Origin: Scatosoma sp045128175
GTDB taxonomy: Bacteria > Bacillota > Clostridia > Christensenellales > Borkfalkiaceae
DNA length: 6,851 nucleotides
NCBI GenBank assembly: GCA_045128175.1
Contig: JBGVRF010000021.1
Location: 1-6,851, forward strand
Direction: 5' to 3'
This document shows positions 1-4,800 of this stretch, piece after piece. Under the pieces are notes generated by a model that worked only from the letters and a program-made list of their open reading frames with translations, did not search any database and was not told the DNA's origin. Made by a program: the position numbers and the translations under genes. Position 1 is the stretch's first letter; each line of letters begins with the position of its first letter.

Positions 1-1
1 G

Positions 2-187
2 TATATGGCCCGGCATCACGAAGACTTACTAAAAGCAATGAACGATGAGCAACGTGATATTTTAGAACGGTTCGATGATTGTTGGAGTGAATACGCCAGC
101 CTTGCAGAAGAGGCAATATTCGTATATGCCTTTCGGCTCGGTGCAAGAACAATGCTTGAGGTAATGTTGCCCACAGCAGAAGATTAA
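2..187 (+). CDS. DUF6809-like small protein, 5' end outside the window
   Basis: The frame is open from the left edge to TAA at 185-187. A Met codon lies at 5, but no ribosome binding site can be seen and a Tyr codon precedes it in frame, so the gene probably starts upstream. The visible 60 residues are acidic and helical. They contain the motif FVYAFRLGARTMLEVM near the C-terminus, with a preceding helix (DEQRDILERFDDCWSEY). From memory, this YGFRLGA-type C-terminal block is typical of DUF6809, a family of about 90-residue Firmicutes proteins of unknown function. About 30 N-terminal residues would then be missing. The gene ends 9 bases before a strong terminator. The family call is by pattern recognition, and no function can be given. 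Confidence 0.7.
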   Translation, partial: YMARHHEDLLKAMNDEQRDILERFDDCWSEYASLAEEAIFVYAFRLGARTMLEVMLPTAED

Positions 188-191
188 ACGC

Positions 192-240
192 AAAAAGAAA
201 GACCACACACAAGGTTTTATCCTTATGTGTGGTCTTTTCT
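192..240. terminator. Strong bidirectional intrinsic terminator
   Basis: The stem AAAGACCACACA (198-209) pairs with TGTGTGGTCTTT (226-237). It continues past one C/A mismatch into AAGG (211-214)/CCTT (221-224), closed by a 6-base loop. On the plus strand the stem runs into TCTTTTCTTG and would end the DUF6809-like gene. On the minus strand it is followed by TTTCTTTTTG, so it would also end a leftward transcript that starts near 424. Confidence 0.9.
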
Positions 241-424
241 TGTTTGCCCCGCTTGAAGGTGTCGCTCAAAAATTTACTGTTTTTCGTAAATCCCTAAGTT
301 GCACCATCTTTACAGGTGCTTTTTGTCGCAGACGATCGCCTGCGAGAAGGAGAACGTTTCGTAACTTGTACGTGTTCTTCCAAAACGACAGCTCGTCGAT
401 CGCTTGACCTTACAAGCTATATTA
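192..424 (-). ncRNA. Candidate stand-alone structured ncRNA, about 230 nt
   Basis: This stretch has no credible ORF. On the minus strand it runs from a consensus promoter (421-459) to a strong terminator (192-240). The RNA ends pair: GCUUG-U-AAGGU (417-407) with ACCUUCAAGC (260-251), giving 10 bp with one bulged U. Enclosed between them are these hairpins: CGAC/GUCG (398-386); GGAAGAAC/GUUCUCC (381-374 with 355-349, one bulge) capped by CGUA/UACG (372-360); a 7-bp stem with a GAUC loop (344-327); GCACC/GGUGC (319-301); and AUUUAC/GUAAAU (291-272). GCUUG can alternatively pair locally with CAAGC (406-402), which would put AAGGU in a loop still able to pair with ACCUU, so a pseudoknot or a switch is possible. 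I see no tmRNA, RNase P, SRP or T-box hallmarks. Size and the multi-hairpin closed architecture invite comparison with 6S RNA or the raiA-type RNA of Firmicutes, but I cannot assign a class. Confidence 0.65.
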
Positions 425-459
425 TACCATATTATACCACAAAGCTGTTGCGATGTCAA
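421..459 (-). promoter_or_regulatory. Consensus sigma-A promoter with duplicated extended -10, driving the candidate ncRNA
   Basis: On the minus strand the -35 is TTGACA (459-454), followed by a 17-base spacer and TATAAT (436-431) with an upstream TGG extended -10. The 10-mer TGGTATAATA is repeated exactly in tandem (439-430 and 429-420), so a second extended -10 lies at 426-421, 10 bases downstream. The predicted start is near 424 from the first -10, or near 414 from the second. No protein gene follows on the minus strand before the terminator at 192-240. Confidence 0.85.
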
Positions 460-532
460 CAAGAGCGCATTTTATTTTTTTCAATATTTTTATATTTTGT
501 AATATTTTTTTTAAAAAACCGCTTAAAAACGC
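460..532. other. AT-rich spacer between divergent promoters
   Basis: This stretch is dominated by T and A runs and contains no ORF of note. It lies between the leftward ncRNA promoter and the rightward ABC-operon promoter. Both could use it as UP-element-like DNA, which is an inference from base composition only. Confidence 0.4.
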
Positions 533-561
533 TTTACAACTTTAGCGTGATAAAGTATAAT
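533..561 (+). promoter_or_regulatory. Promoter of the amino acid ABC transporter operon
   Basis: The -35 TTTACA (533-538), a 17-base spacer and a perfect -10 TATAAT (556-561) predict a start near 568. This leaves a leader of about 70 bases before the first gene. The spacer is occupied almost exactly by an inverted repeat (539-556), so a bound repressor would block RNA polymerase. Confidence 0.8.
539..556. promoter_or_regulatory. Candidate operator 1 (inverted repeat in the promoter spacer)
   Basis: ACTTTA (539-544), GCGTGA and TAAAGT (551-556) form a perfect 6-bp inverted repeat with a 6-base centre. The 15-base core TTTAGCGTGATAAAG (541-555) recurs with one change at 578-592. It overlaps the -35/-10 spacer and touches the -10. 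The likely ligand is the YerC/TrpR-like protein encoded at the end of the operon (inference). Confidence 0.6.
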
Positions 562-573
562 AATAACGTCAAA

Positions 574-595
574 ACGCTTTAGCGAGATAAAGCGT
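574..595. promoter_or_regulatory. Candidate operator 2, or 5' leader hairpin
   Basis: ACGCTTTA (574-581), GCGAGA and TAAAGCGT (588-595) form an 8-bp perfect inverted repeat just after the predicted transcription start. It shares its core with operator 1 at a centre-to-centre distance of 37 bases. In RNA it could also form a stem-loop, but no U-run follows, so it is not an intrinsic terminator. The near-identity with a site that lies upstream of the transcript favours a DNA operator. Confidence 0.6.
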
Positions 596-640
596 CTGAA
601 AAAGCCAAAAAAATATTTTATTTATAAGGAGAACTTTATT

Positions 641-1471
641 ATGAAAAGATCCACAAAATCTATCGTTGCGGTACTTGCCGCGATCACTTGCGTAGGCGCA
701 TGCGCCGCTTGTAACAACGCGACAAGTGAAAACAGCGGAAATAACAACGTCAAAACGATTACCGTCGGCTACACCGATTACGCGCCCATGAACTATACGG
801 ACGACAACGGCGAATTGGTCGGTTTCGACACCGAATTGGCAAAAGCGGTATTTTCCGACCTTGGATATGAGGTACGTTTTAAACTGATCGACTGGTCTAA
901 TAAATATATGGAAGTAAACTCCGGTACGATTGATTGTATCTGGAACGGCTTTACGGCGAACTGCGCGGACGACGACGGCATACAAAGAGCGGATAAGGTG
1001 GATTTTTCCTATTATTATATGACGAACGCACAGTGCGTTATCCGTTTGGATTCCGCAACCGAGTTGACCGATGCGACGCAGTTTGACGGCATGACGGTGG
1101 CGTATGAAAACAGCTCCGCGGGCGACAGCTACGTTTCCGCGGTGGAAGCGAACGTCAACAAGAAAGGCGTTGCTTCGCAGATGGACGCTGTGAGAGAAGT
1201 AAGTGCGGGTACGGCGCAGTACGCGGTGGTCGATCTGTTGCTTGCAAAATCCATCGCCGGCAAAGGCGATTTTGCAAACATCACCATCAACGAAAGCATC
1301 GTGATCGAAGCGGAATACTACGCGATCGGTTTTAAGAAAAACAGCGAATTGACGGCGAAGGTCAACGCAAAGCTTGTCGAATACGCAGGCAACGGCAAAT
1401 TGGCAGAGCTGGCGGCAAAATACGAGCTTTCCAATCAGGTCATCACCGATTATGCAGATCAGGCGAAATGA
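641..1471 (+). CDS. Amino acid ABC transporter substrate-binding lipoprotein (family 3)
   Basis: This is the extracellular receptor of a polar amino acid importer. It is held on the outer face of the membrane by a lipid and delivers its ligand to the permease encoded next. Start ATG 641 is preceded by AAGGAG (626-631) at good spacing. The 276-residue protein begins with a basic n-region and a hydrophobic core. These are followed by two overlapping possible lipobox cysteines, Cys21 (VGAC) and Cys24 (CAAC), then an Asn/Ser-rich linker. The mature domain starts near residue 39 (TITVGYTDYAPM) and shows the family-3 signature GFDTELAKAV (61-70). It also has DCIWNGFT (98-105), Arg135 in NAQCVIRL where this family usually has a ligand-contacting Arg, and QYAVVD (193-198) in the second lobe. 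The size is normal for the family. It is the first gene of a four-gene operon. The precise ligand (glutamine, cystine, an aromatic or another amino acid) cannot be read from sequence alone. Confidence 0.93.
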   Translation: MKRSTKSIVAVLAAITCVGACAACNNATSENSGNNNVKTITVGYTDYAPMNYTDDNGELVGFDTELAKAVFSDLGYEVRFKLIDWSNKYMEVNSGTIDCIWNGFTANCADDDGIQRADKVDFSYYYMTNAQCVIRLDSATELTDATQFDGMTVAYENSSAGDSYVSAVEANVNKKGVASQMDAVREVSAGTAQYAVVDLLLAKSIAGKGDFANITINESIVIEAEYYAIGFKKNSELTAKVNAKLVEYAGNGKLAELAAKYELSNQVITDYADQAK

Positions 1472-1497
1472 TCGTTGAAGGATAAAAGGAATTACAT

Positions 1498-2196
1498 ATG
1501 GATTTTATTACTGTTACGCAAAGCCTTTTCGAAGGCTTTGCGGTAACTTGTTTATTGTTTATTTTAACTTTGGTCCTGGCGATCCCGTTAGGACTGCTTA
1601 TTTCTTTTTGCACGATGAGCAAAATCAAGCCGTTGAAGGGCGTGTTCAAGGTGATCGTATGGGTAATCCGCGGCGTTCCGTTGATGTTACAATTGTTTGT
1701 CGTCTATTATCTTCCCGGAATGTTGTCCTCTACGGGCCTCAATCCGTTCGGCAAGCTCGATAATTGGTTATATTTCAACATGAATATCAAAAACGGCGGC
1801 GCACTGCTTGCGGCGCTGATCGCGTTTGTCATCAACTATGCGGCATATTTTTCGGAGATCTTCCGCGGCGGCATCGAATCGATCCCCAAGGGACAATACG
1901 AGGCGGGTCAAGTGTTGGGCATGACGAAAAGTCAGATCTTCCGCAAGATCGTTTTGATGCAGGTCGTTAAACGCATCATTCCGCCCATGAGCAACGAGAT
2001 CATCACGCTTGTCAAGGATACGGCGCTGGCGCGCGTTATCGGCGTTATCGAGATTATCAAAGCCGCGGATATGTTTCTCAGTAAAGCCATCATTTGGCCG
2101 CTGTTCTATGCGGGCGCGTTCTATCTGATCTTCGTCGGGATCCTGACCATTCTCTTTAATTTTATCGAGAAGAAATTATCGTATTATAAGGTGTGA
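1498..2196 (+). CDS. Polar amino acid ABC transporter permease (HisM/GlnP type)
   Basis: This is the membrane channel subunit of the importer, probably acting as a homodimer because no second permease gene is present. Start ATG 1498 has AAAGGA (1485-1490) at 7 bases. The 232-residue protein has about five hydrophobic segments, at roughly 14-36, 53-73, 101-121, 168-190 and 203-223. The N-terminal segment carries the usual RGVPLMLQLF motif (58-67). The cytoplasmic EAA loop that docks on the ATPase is clear: YEAGQVLGM (134-142), followed by the I-V-L and IIPP elements. Residues 113-130 (NYAAYFSEIFRGGIESIP) match the strongly conserved block just before the EAA loop. The gene starts 26 bases after the binding protein gene and is followed after one base by the ATPase gene. 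Confidence 0.93.
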   Translation: MDFITVTQSLFEGFAVTCLLFILTLVLAIPLGLLISFCTMSKIKPLKGVFKVIVWVIRGVPLMLQLFVVYYLPGMLSSTGLNPFGKLDNWLYFNMNIKNGGALLAALIAFVINYAAYFSEIFRGGIESIPKGQYEAGQVLGMTKSQIFRKIVLMQVVKRIIPPMSNEIITLVKDTALARVIGVIEIIKAADMFLSKAIIWPLFYAGAFYLIFVGILTILFNFIEKKLSYYKV

Positions 2197-2197
2197 C

Positions 2198-3004
2198 ATG
2201 GCGTTTTTGGAAGTAAAAAATATATGTAAAAGCTTCGGAGAAACGAAAGTTTTGCAGGGCGTATCCTTCAAAATGGAAAAAGGCGAGGTGGTGTCGATCA
2301 TCGGTTCGTCGGGGAGCGGTAAAACCACCCTTTTACGCTGTCTTAATTTTCTGGAAACGGCGGACGGCGGCGAGGTATACGTAGACGGCGAGACGATCAT
2401 TCCAGCCAATGCAAACGTCGATTCGGGGCGTCTTGATAAAAAGCCGATGACTTTCGGCATGGTGTTTCAAAATTTTAATCTGTTTCCGCAGTATACGGCG
2501 CTGCGTAACGTTACCTTGGCAATGGATCTGCGCGATGAAAACAAGATAAAAAGCGAAGGGCTGAAGGGTGCGGAAAGGAAAAAAGCGTTGGCGGCGGCGC
2601 GTGCGAAAAACGAAGAATTCGCCAAACAACTGCTTACGCGGGTAGGCTTACAAGAAAAAATGGCACTGTATCCCTGCCAACTTTCAGGCGGACAACAACA
2701 ACGAGTGGCGATCGCGCGGGCATTGGCGCTTTCCCCCGATATTTTATGCTTTGACGAACCGACCTCGGCGCTCGATCCCGAGCTTACGGGCGAGGTGCTT
2801 AAGGTAATCAGAGGGCTTTGCGACGAAGGCAGAACGATGATCATCATCACGCACGAAATGGAGTTCGCAAAAAACGTTTCGGATAAGGTCATTTTCATGG
2901 CGGACGGCGTGATCGAAGAAATGGGCACGCCGTTGCAGGTATTCGAAACGCCGAAAAGTGAAAAAACGAAAGCATTCCTTATGAAATCGGACGAGAAGGT
3001 ATAA
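2198..3004 (+). CDS. Polar amino acid ABC transporter ATP-binding protein (GlnQ type)
   Basis: This cytoplasmic ATPase powers amino acid uptake with the preceding permease. The start lies one base after the permease stop and AAGG sits inside the permease's last codons, so translation is probably coupled. All ABC motifs are intact: Walker A GSSGSGKT (36-43), Q-loop Gln91 (VFQNFNLFP), signature LSGGQ (162-166), Walker B ILCFDE (182-187), D-loop SALD (190-193) and H-loop His219. At 268 residues it is longer than the roughly 240 usual for GlnQ/HisP. The extra length lies around 67-85 and in a Lys/Glu/Ala-rich helical segment at about 112-140, between the Q-loop and the signature. Insertions here fall on the helical subdomain facing the permease. 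Their effect is unknown. Confidence 0.94.
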   Translation: MAFLEVKNICKSFGETKVLQGVSFKMEKGEVVSIIGSSGSGKTTLLRCLNFLETADGGEVYVDGETIIPANANVDSGRLDKKPMTFGMVFQNFNLFPQYTALRNVTLAMDLRDENKIKSEGLKGAERKKALAAARAKNEEFAKQLLTRVGLQEKMALYPCQLSGGQQQRVAIARALALSPDILCFDEPTSALDPELTGEVLKVIRGLCDEGRTMIIITHEMEFAKNVSDKVIFMADGVIEEMGTPLQVFETPKSEKTKAFLMKSDEKV

Positions 3005-3009
3005 TAACC

Positions 3010-3297
3010 ATGACTCTTAAAAATTATAAACCTATGCTTCGGGAGCTTTACGCCGAGATTGTGAAGCTGGAAACGGAGGAGGAAGCGGAAAAATTCCTCG
3101 ACGATCTTTGCACGATCAAAGAGTTGGAGTCTATGTGCCAGCGATTGAAAGCGGCGAAAATGTTGCTTGACGGCAAAACGTACAACGAGATCGCAGAGGA
3201 AACGGAAATTTCGTCTGCAACGCTCGCCCGTGTTTCCAAATGCGTACGCTATGGCGAAGGCGGTTACAAAACCATCATTAATAAGCCGAAAAAATGA
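3010..3297 (+). CDS. yerC: YerC/YecD-family TrpR-like transcriptional regulator
   Basis: This is a small DNA-binding protein of the Trp repressor superfamily and the last gene of the ABC operon. It starts 5 bases after the ATPase stop, with AGAAGG (2994-2999) as ribosome binding site. The 95 residues show the all-helical family layout. FLDDLCTIKELESMCQRL (29-46) is followed by a helix-turn-helix at about 57-79 (TYNEIAEETEISSATLARV) and a short basic tail. From memory, this matches the YerC/YecD family of Firmicutes, related to E. coli TrpR but with poorly known ligands. Being co-transcribed with an amino acid importer suggests that it senses the imported amino acid or a product. The two CTTTA-N6-TAAAG repeats at the operon promoter would be the natural targets. 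Family assignment is confident; autoregulation is inference. Confidence 0.88.
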   Translation: MTLKNYKPMLRELYAEIVKLETEEEAEKFLDDLCTIKELESMCQRLKAAKMLLDGKTYNEIAEETEISSATLARVSKCVRYGEGGYKTIINKPKK

Positions 3298-3314
3298 CAA
3301 CGCTGTCAAAACGG

Positions 3315-3329
3315 GCATACCAGGTATGC
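3315..3329. repeat. Short palindrome after the ABC operon
   Basis: GCATAC (3315-3320), CAG and GTATGC (3324-3329) form a 6-bp inverted repeat. It lies between the regulator stop codon and the terminator. No T-run follows. It could stabilise the mRNA 3' end, or it may mean nothing. It does not resemble the CTTTA-N6-TAAAG sites. Confidence 0.35.
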
Positions 3330-3349
3330 GTTCACATATAAAACTCGCA

Positions 3350-3386
3350 AAAAACTAAAGCAGCCACATCGGGTGCTTTTCTTTTT
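3350..3386. terminator. Bidirectional terminator between convergent genes
   Basis: AAAGCA (3357-3362) pairs with TGCTTT (3374-3379), and CC (3364-3365) with GG (3371-3372), around one G-G mismatch and a 5-base loop. The plus strand continues as TTTTCTTTTTC to end the ABC operon. The minus strand continues as AGTTTTTTG to end the TRIC-family gene. Confidence 0.85.
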
Positions 3387-3422
3387 CATATCCGTGCAGC
3401 TCCGAAACTTAGGCTTTTCGTT

Positions 3423-4139
3423 TCAAGACGCTTTTTTGTTTTCCGCGTTATCGCATACGGACTTTTGTTGATAACTTTCCGAACGGTTCTCCTCGTTCAG
3501 ATGTACTTTTGGCAGACTCCAACGGTATTTCGTTGCCAACATCCGTATGAGAATGATGACCGACATCGCCACAGCAGAGGGGAGCAAAGTGCCGTCGATG
3601 AACAACCGTAATACGTAATACAGCGCCGCGCCGCCGATAGAGGCAAGGGCGTAAACGTGTTTTTTGAATATGTAAGGAGTCGTATCCGTGAGGATATCGC
3701 GAAAAATCCCGCCTCCTACGCCCGTCAGCATACCCAGCACAATGGACAGAAACGCGTTGTCCGAGATACCCTTGACAAACGCGATCTCCGTACCCATCAC
3801 CGAAAACGCCGCCAACCCGACGGCATCGAAAACGTTGTTGATATGCTCGGTTTTTTCCCGAAGCTTATCAAATTTTCTATGCTCAACGTACGCAACGACG
3901 AACACGATGACAGAGGTGAAAAACGCGACCGGAAGAACGTAGAGGTTGAAAAAGACGGAGGGCGGCGTTACGCTGATCAGGATATCTCTGGTCATTCCAC
4001 CGCCGACCGCCGTCACGCAACCGACGAAAACGACTCCGAAAATATCGAGTTTTGCTTTGATGGCAACGAAAGCACCCGAAATAGCAAATGCGATCGTGCC
4101 GACGATCTCCAATATGATCAATATGATTTCTTCCACCAT
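3423..4139 (-). CDS. TRIC / UPF0126 family membrane protein
   Basis: This is an integral membrane protein of the UPF0126 family, also called the glycine-transporter domain or bacterial TRIC channel family. Some members form trimeric K+-permeable channels, but the physiological substrate of most is unsettled. The start at 4139 has AAGGA (4151-4147) 7 bases upstream. The 238 residues contain the diagnostic internal duplication: V-GGGMTRD at 45-52 and V-GGGIFRD at 141-148. Each copy sits at the end of a hydrophobic helix, with a linker at about 85-105 (YVEHRKFDKLREKTEH). The third helix of each half follows at about 64-84 and 162-182, and one more hydrophobic stretch lies at 184-202. The hydrophilic tail (about 210-238, rich in Ser, Asn, Glu and Lys) is longer than a bare UPF0126 core needs and looks variable. 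It has its own promoter and is convergent with the ABC operon, so no functional link to it is implied. Confidence 0.9.
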   Translation of the reverse strand: MVEEIILIILEIVGTIAFAISGAFVAIKAKLDIFGVVFVGCVTAVGGGMTRDILISVTPPSVFFNLYVLPVAFFTSVIVFVVAYVEHRKFDKLREKTEHINNVFDAVGLAAFSVMGTEIAFVKGISDNAFLSIVLGMLTGVGGGIFRDILTDTTPYIFKKHVYALASIGGAALYYVLRLFIDGTLLPSAVAMSVIILIRMLATKYRWSLPKVHLNEENRSESYQQKSVCDNAENKKAS

Positions 4140-4190
4140 AATTTTTTCCTTCGCTCTTGCATTTTTTTGATATTACAACATATGCATTTA

Positions 4191-4219
4191 ATTATAACAT
4201 AGGTCAACAAAAATGTCAA
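4191..4219 (-). promoter_or_regulatory. Consensus promoter of the TRIC-family gene
   Basis: On the minus strand TTGACA (4219-4214), a 17-base spacer and TATAAT (4196-4191), with an extended -10 TGT, form a textbook vegetative promoter. The predicted start near 4184 leaves a leader of about 45 bases. Confidence 0.85.
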
Positions 4220-4388
4220 TAAAAGAGAAACGCGCAAAAGATATATTACTTTTTTGATACAAAACCCTTAATATTCAGGGTAGCGATTTTTCAAAAAACA
4301 GCATTTTTGCCCGAAACACGATAGGATTTCTTAACGCATTTCGGGCTACTACTAATCATACAGGGGAAAACGGGGATAAAAAGCAAAA

Positions 4389-4430
4389 CACACTTCCAAA
4401 CCCCTAATAGTTCAAGGTGGTGGAAGTGTG
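4389..4430. repeat. 10-bp inverted repeat, candidate recombinase attachment site
   Basis: CACACTTCCA (4389-4398) and TGGAAGTGTG (4421-4430) flank a 22-base centre. Total span and symmetry (42 bases) resemble the paired half-sites of a large serine recombinase attachment site. A third copy in a 12-base form, GCACACTTCCAC, lies at 4664-4675 and pairs with GTGGAAGTGTGC (4420-4431). No T-run follows, so it is not an obvious terminator. An attachment role is inferred from geometry and from the adjacent recombinase only. Confidence 0.35.
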
Positions 4431-4436
4431 CTTAGT

Positions 4437-4457
4437 TGGAGCAGGTGACGAGAGTCG
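4437..4457 (-). other. Possible tRNA 3'-end remnant
   Basis: Read on the minus strand, CGACTCTCGTCACCTGCTCCA looks like the T-arm 3' half, the acceptor strand CACCTGC, discriminator T and encoded CCA. Bacterial tRNA-Gly genes have a T discriminator and a similar acceptor. No D-arm or anticodon arm precedes it, so it is at most a fragment. Such fragments are left where elements integrate into tRNA genes. The second 13-mer copy (4636-4648) shares only the acceptor/CCA part. A 21-base resemblance is weak evidence. Confidence 0.25.
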
Positions 4458-4479
4458 CGCTTTTGGCAGCGCGCCCCGC

Positions 4480-4500
4480 TGGACAATTATCAATTGTCCA
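4480..4500. repeat. Perfect 9-bp inverted repeat with 3-base loop
   Basis: TGGACAATT (4480-4488), ATC and AATTGTCCA (4492-4500) form a clean hairpin inside the repeat-rich stretch. No T-run follows. CAATTGTC-type palindromes are commonly seen in dispersed intergenic repeats of gut Firmicutes (from memory), which supports a repeated-element origin. Confidence 0.45.
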
Positions 4501-4599
4501 TTTTGCCGTCAAATTTTCTTGCTATTGTTACCATTCGGGCAAAACGCTCGCTCTCGCTCGCGGCTCCACCCTCGACTCTCGTCAGTAGTCGCTCTATTT

Positions 4600-4639
4600 C
4601 CAAAAAGAAAAACGCCCCGTCGGGCGTTTTTCTTTTTGG
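4600..4639. terminator. 18-bp perfect-stem bidirectional terminator
   Basis: The left arm (4600-4617, CC-A5-G-A5-CGCCC) and right arm (4622-4639, GGGCG-T5-C-T5-GG) are perfectly complementary around a 4-base CGTC loop. A GC core flanked by A/T runs makes an intrinsic terminator in both directions. It is the first terminator downstream of the minus-strand recombinase, about 160 bases past its stop. Confidence 0.85.
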
Positions 4640-4800
4640 AGCAGGTGAAAGGGGGCGTAGTCTGCACACTTCCACGGGTATCAAAACCCATATTTTTACC
4701 CATTTTTCGGGGATTTCGGGGTGTTTTTGGGTATTTTTCTATGCTTTGCCCGACCGCTTATAGCACCGCAATTTCGTACTCGCTTCCGCTTTTTTGCCCG

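Larger units (their letters stand above)
4436..4648. mobile_element. Possible small nonautonomous insertion bounded by 13-bp direct repeats
   Basis: TTGGAGCAGGTGA occurs at 4436-4448 and again exactly 200 bases later at 4636-4648. Removing one copy and the 187 bases between would bring GTGGAAGTGTGC (4420-4431) and GCACACTTCCAC (4664-4675) close together. They would then form a compact 12-bp hairpin, as if an ancestral site had been interrupted. The interior is dense in palindromes: GACGAGAGTCG (4447-4457) with CGACTCTCGTC (4573-4583), TGGACAATT-ATC-AATTGTCCA (4480-4500), and an 18-bp terminator stem at the right end. There is no transposase. Alternatively the 13-mer is part of a tRNA 3' end used as an attachment core. 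Confidence 0.4.
4220..4800. other. Gene-free, repeat-rich stretch next to the recombinase
   Basis: No ORF here is credible on either strand: the longest reading frames run across hairpin DNA and lack ribosome binding sites. The left portion (4220-4380) is AT-rich. It holds a hairpin GCCCGAAA/TTTCGGGC (4309-4316 with 4339-4346) and a weaker CCCT/AGGG hairpin (4265-4280). The middle (4389-4675) holds the nested direct and inverted repeats listed separately. The right portion (4676-4800) has G/C blocks between T runs, including two nearby copies of TTTCGGGG (4714-4732), and nothing I can name. The change in character just before the recombinase suggests that an element boundary lies here. Confidence 0.6.

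Noticed and set aside
301..325. Plus-strand hairpin GCACC/GGTGC followed by five T residues, as a second terminator
   Set aside because: The stem is only 5 bp with a 9-base loop, and a much stronger terminator lies about 80 bases upstream on the same strand. It is better explained as a hairpin of the minus-strand RNA.
225..582. Overlapping short plus-strand ORFs in the left intergenic region
   Set aside because: They cross a terminator, the candidate ncRNA and two promoters, lack ribosome binding sites and show no protein-like pattern.
2467..3318. 283-residue minus-strand ORF opposite the ATPase and regulator
   Set aside because: It is an antisense shadow: the plus strand encodes two proteins with complete family motifs in the same place.
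3657..4202. 181-residue plus-strand ORF opposite the TRIC gene
   Set aside because: The translation is Asp/Arg-rich low-complexity sequence antisense to a clear membrane protein, with no start signals.
4309..4346. GCCCGAAA/TTTCGGGC hairpin as a terminator
   Set aside because: The loop is 22 bases long and neither strand has a T-run after the stem.
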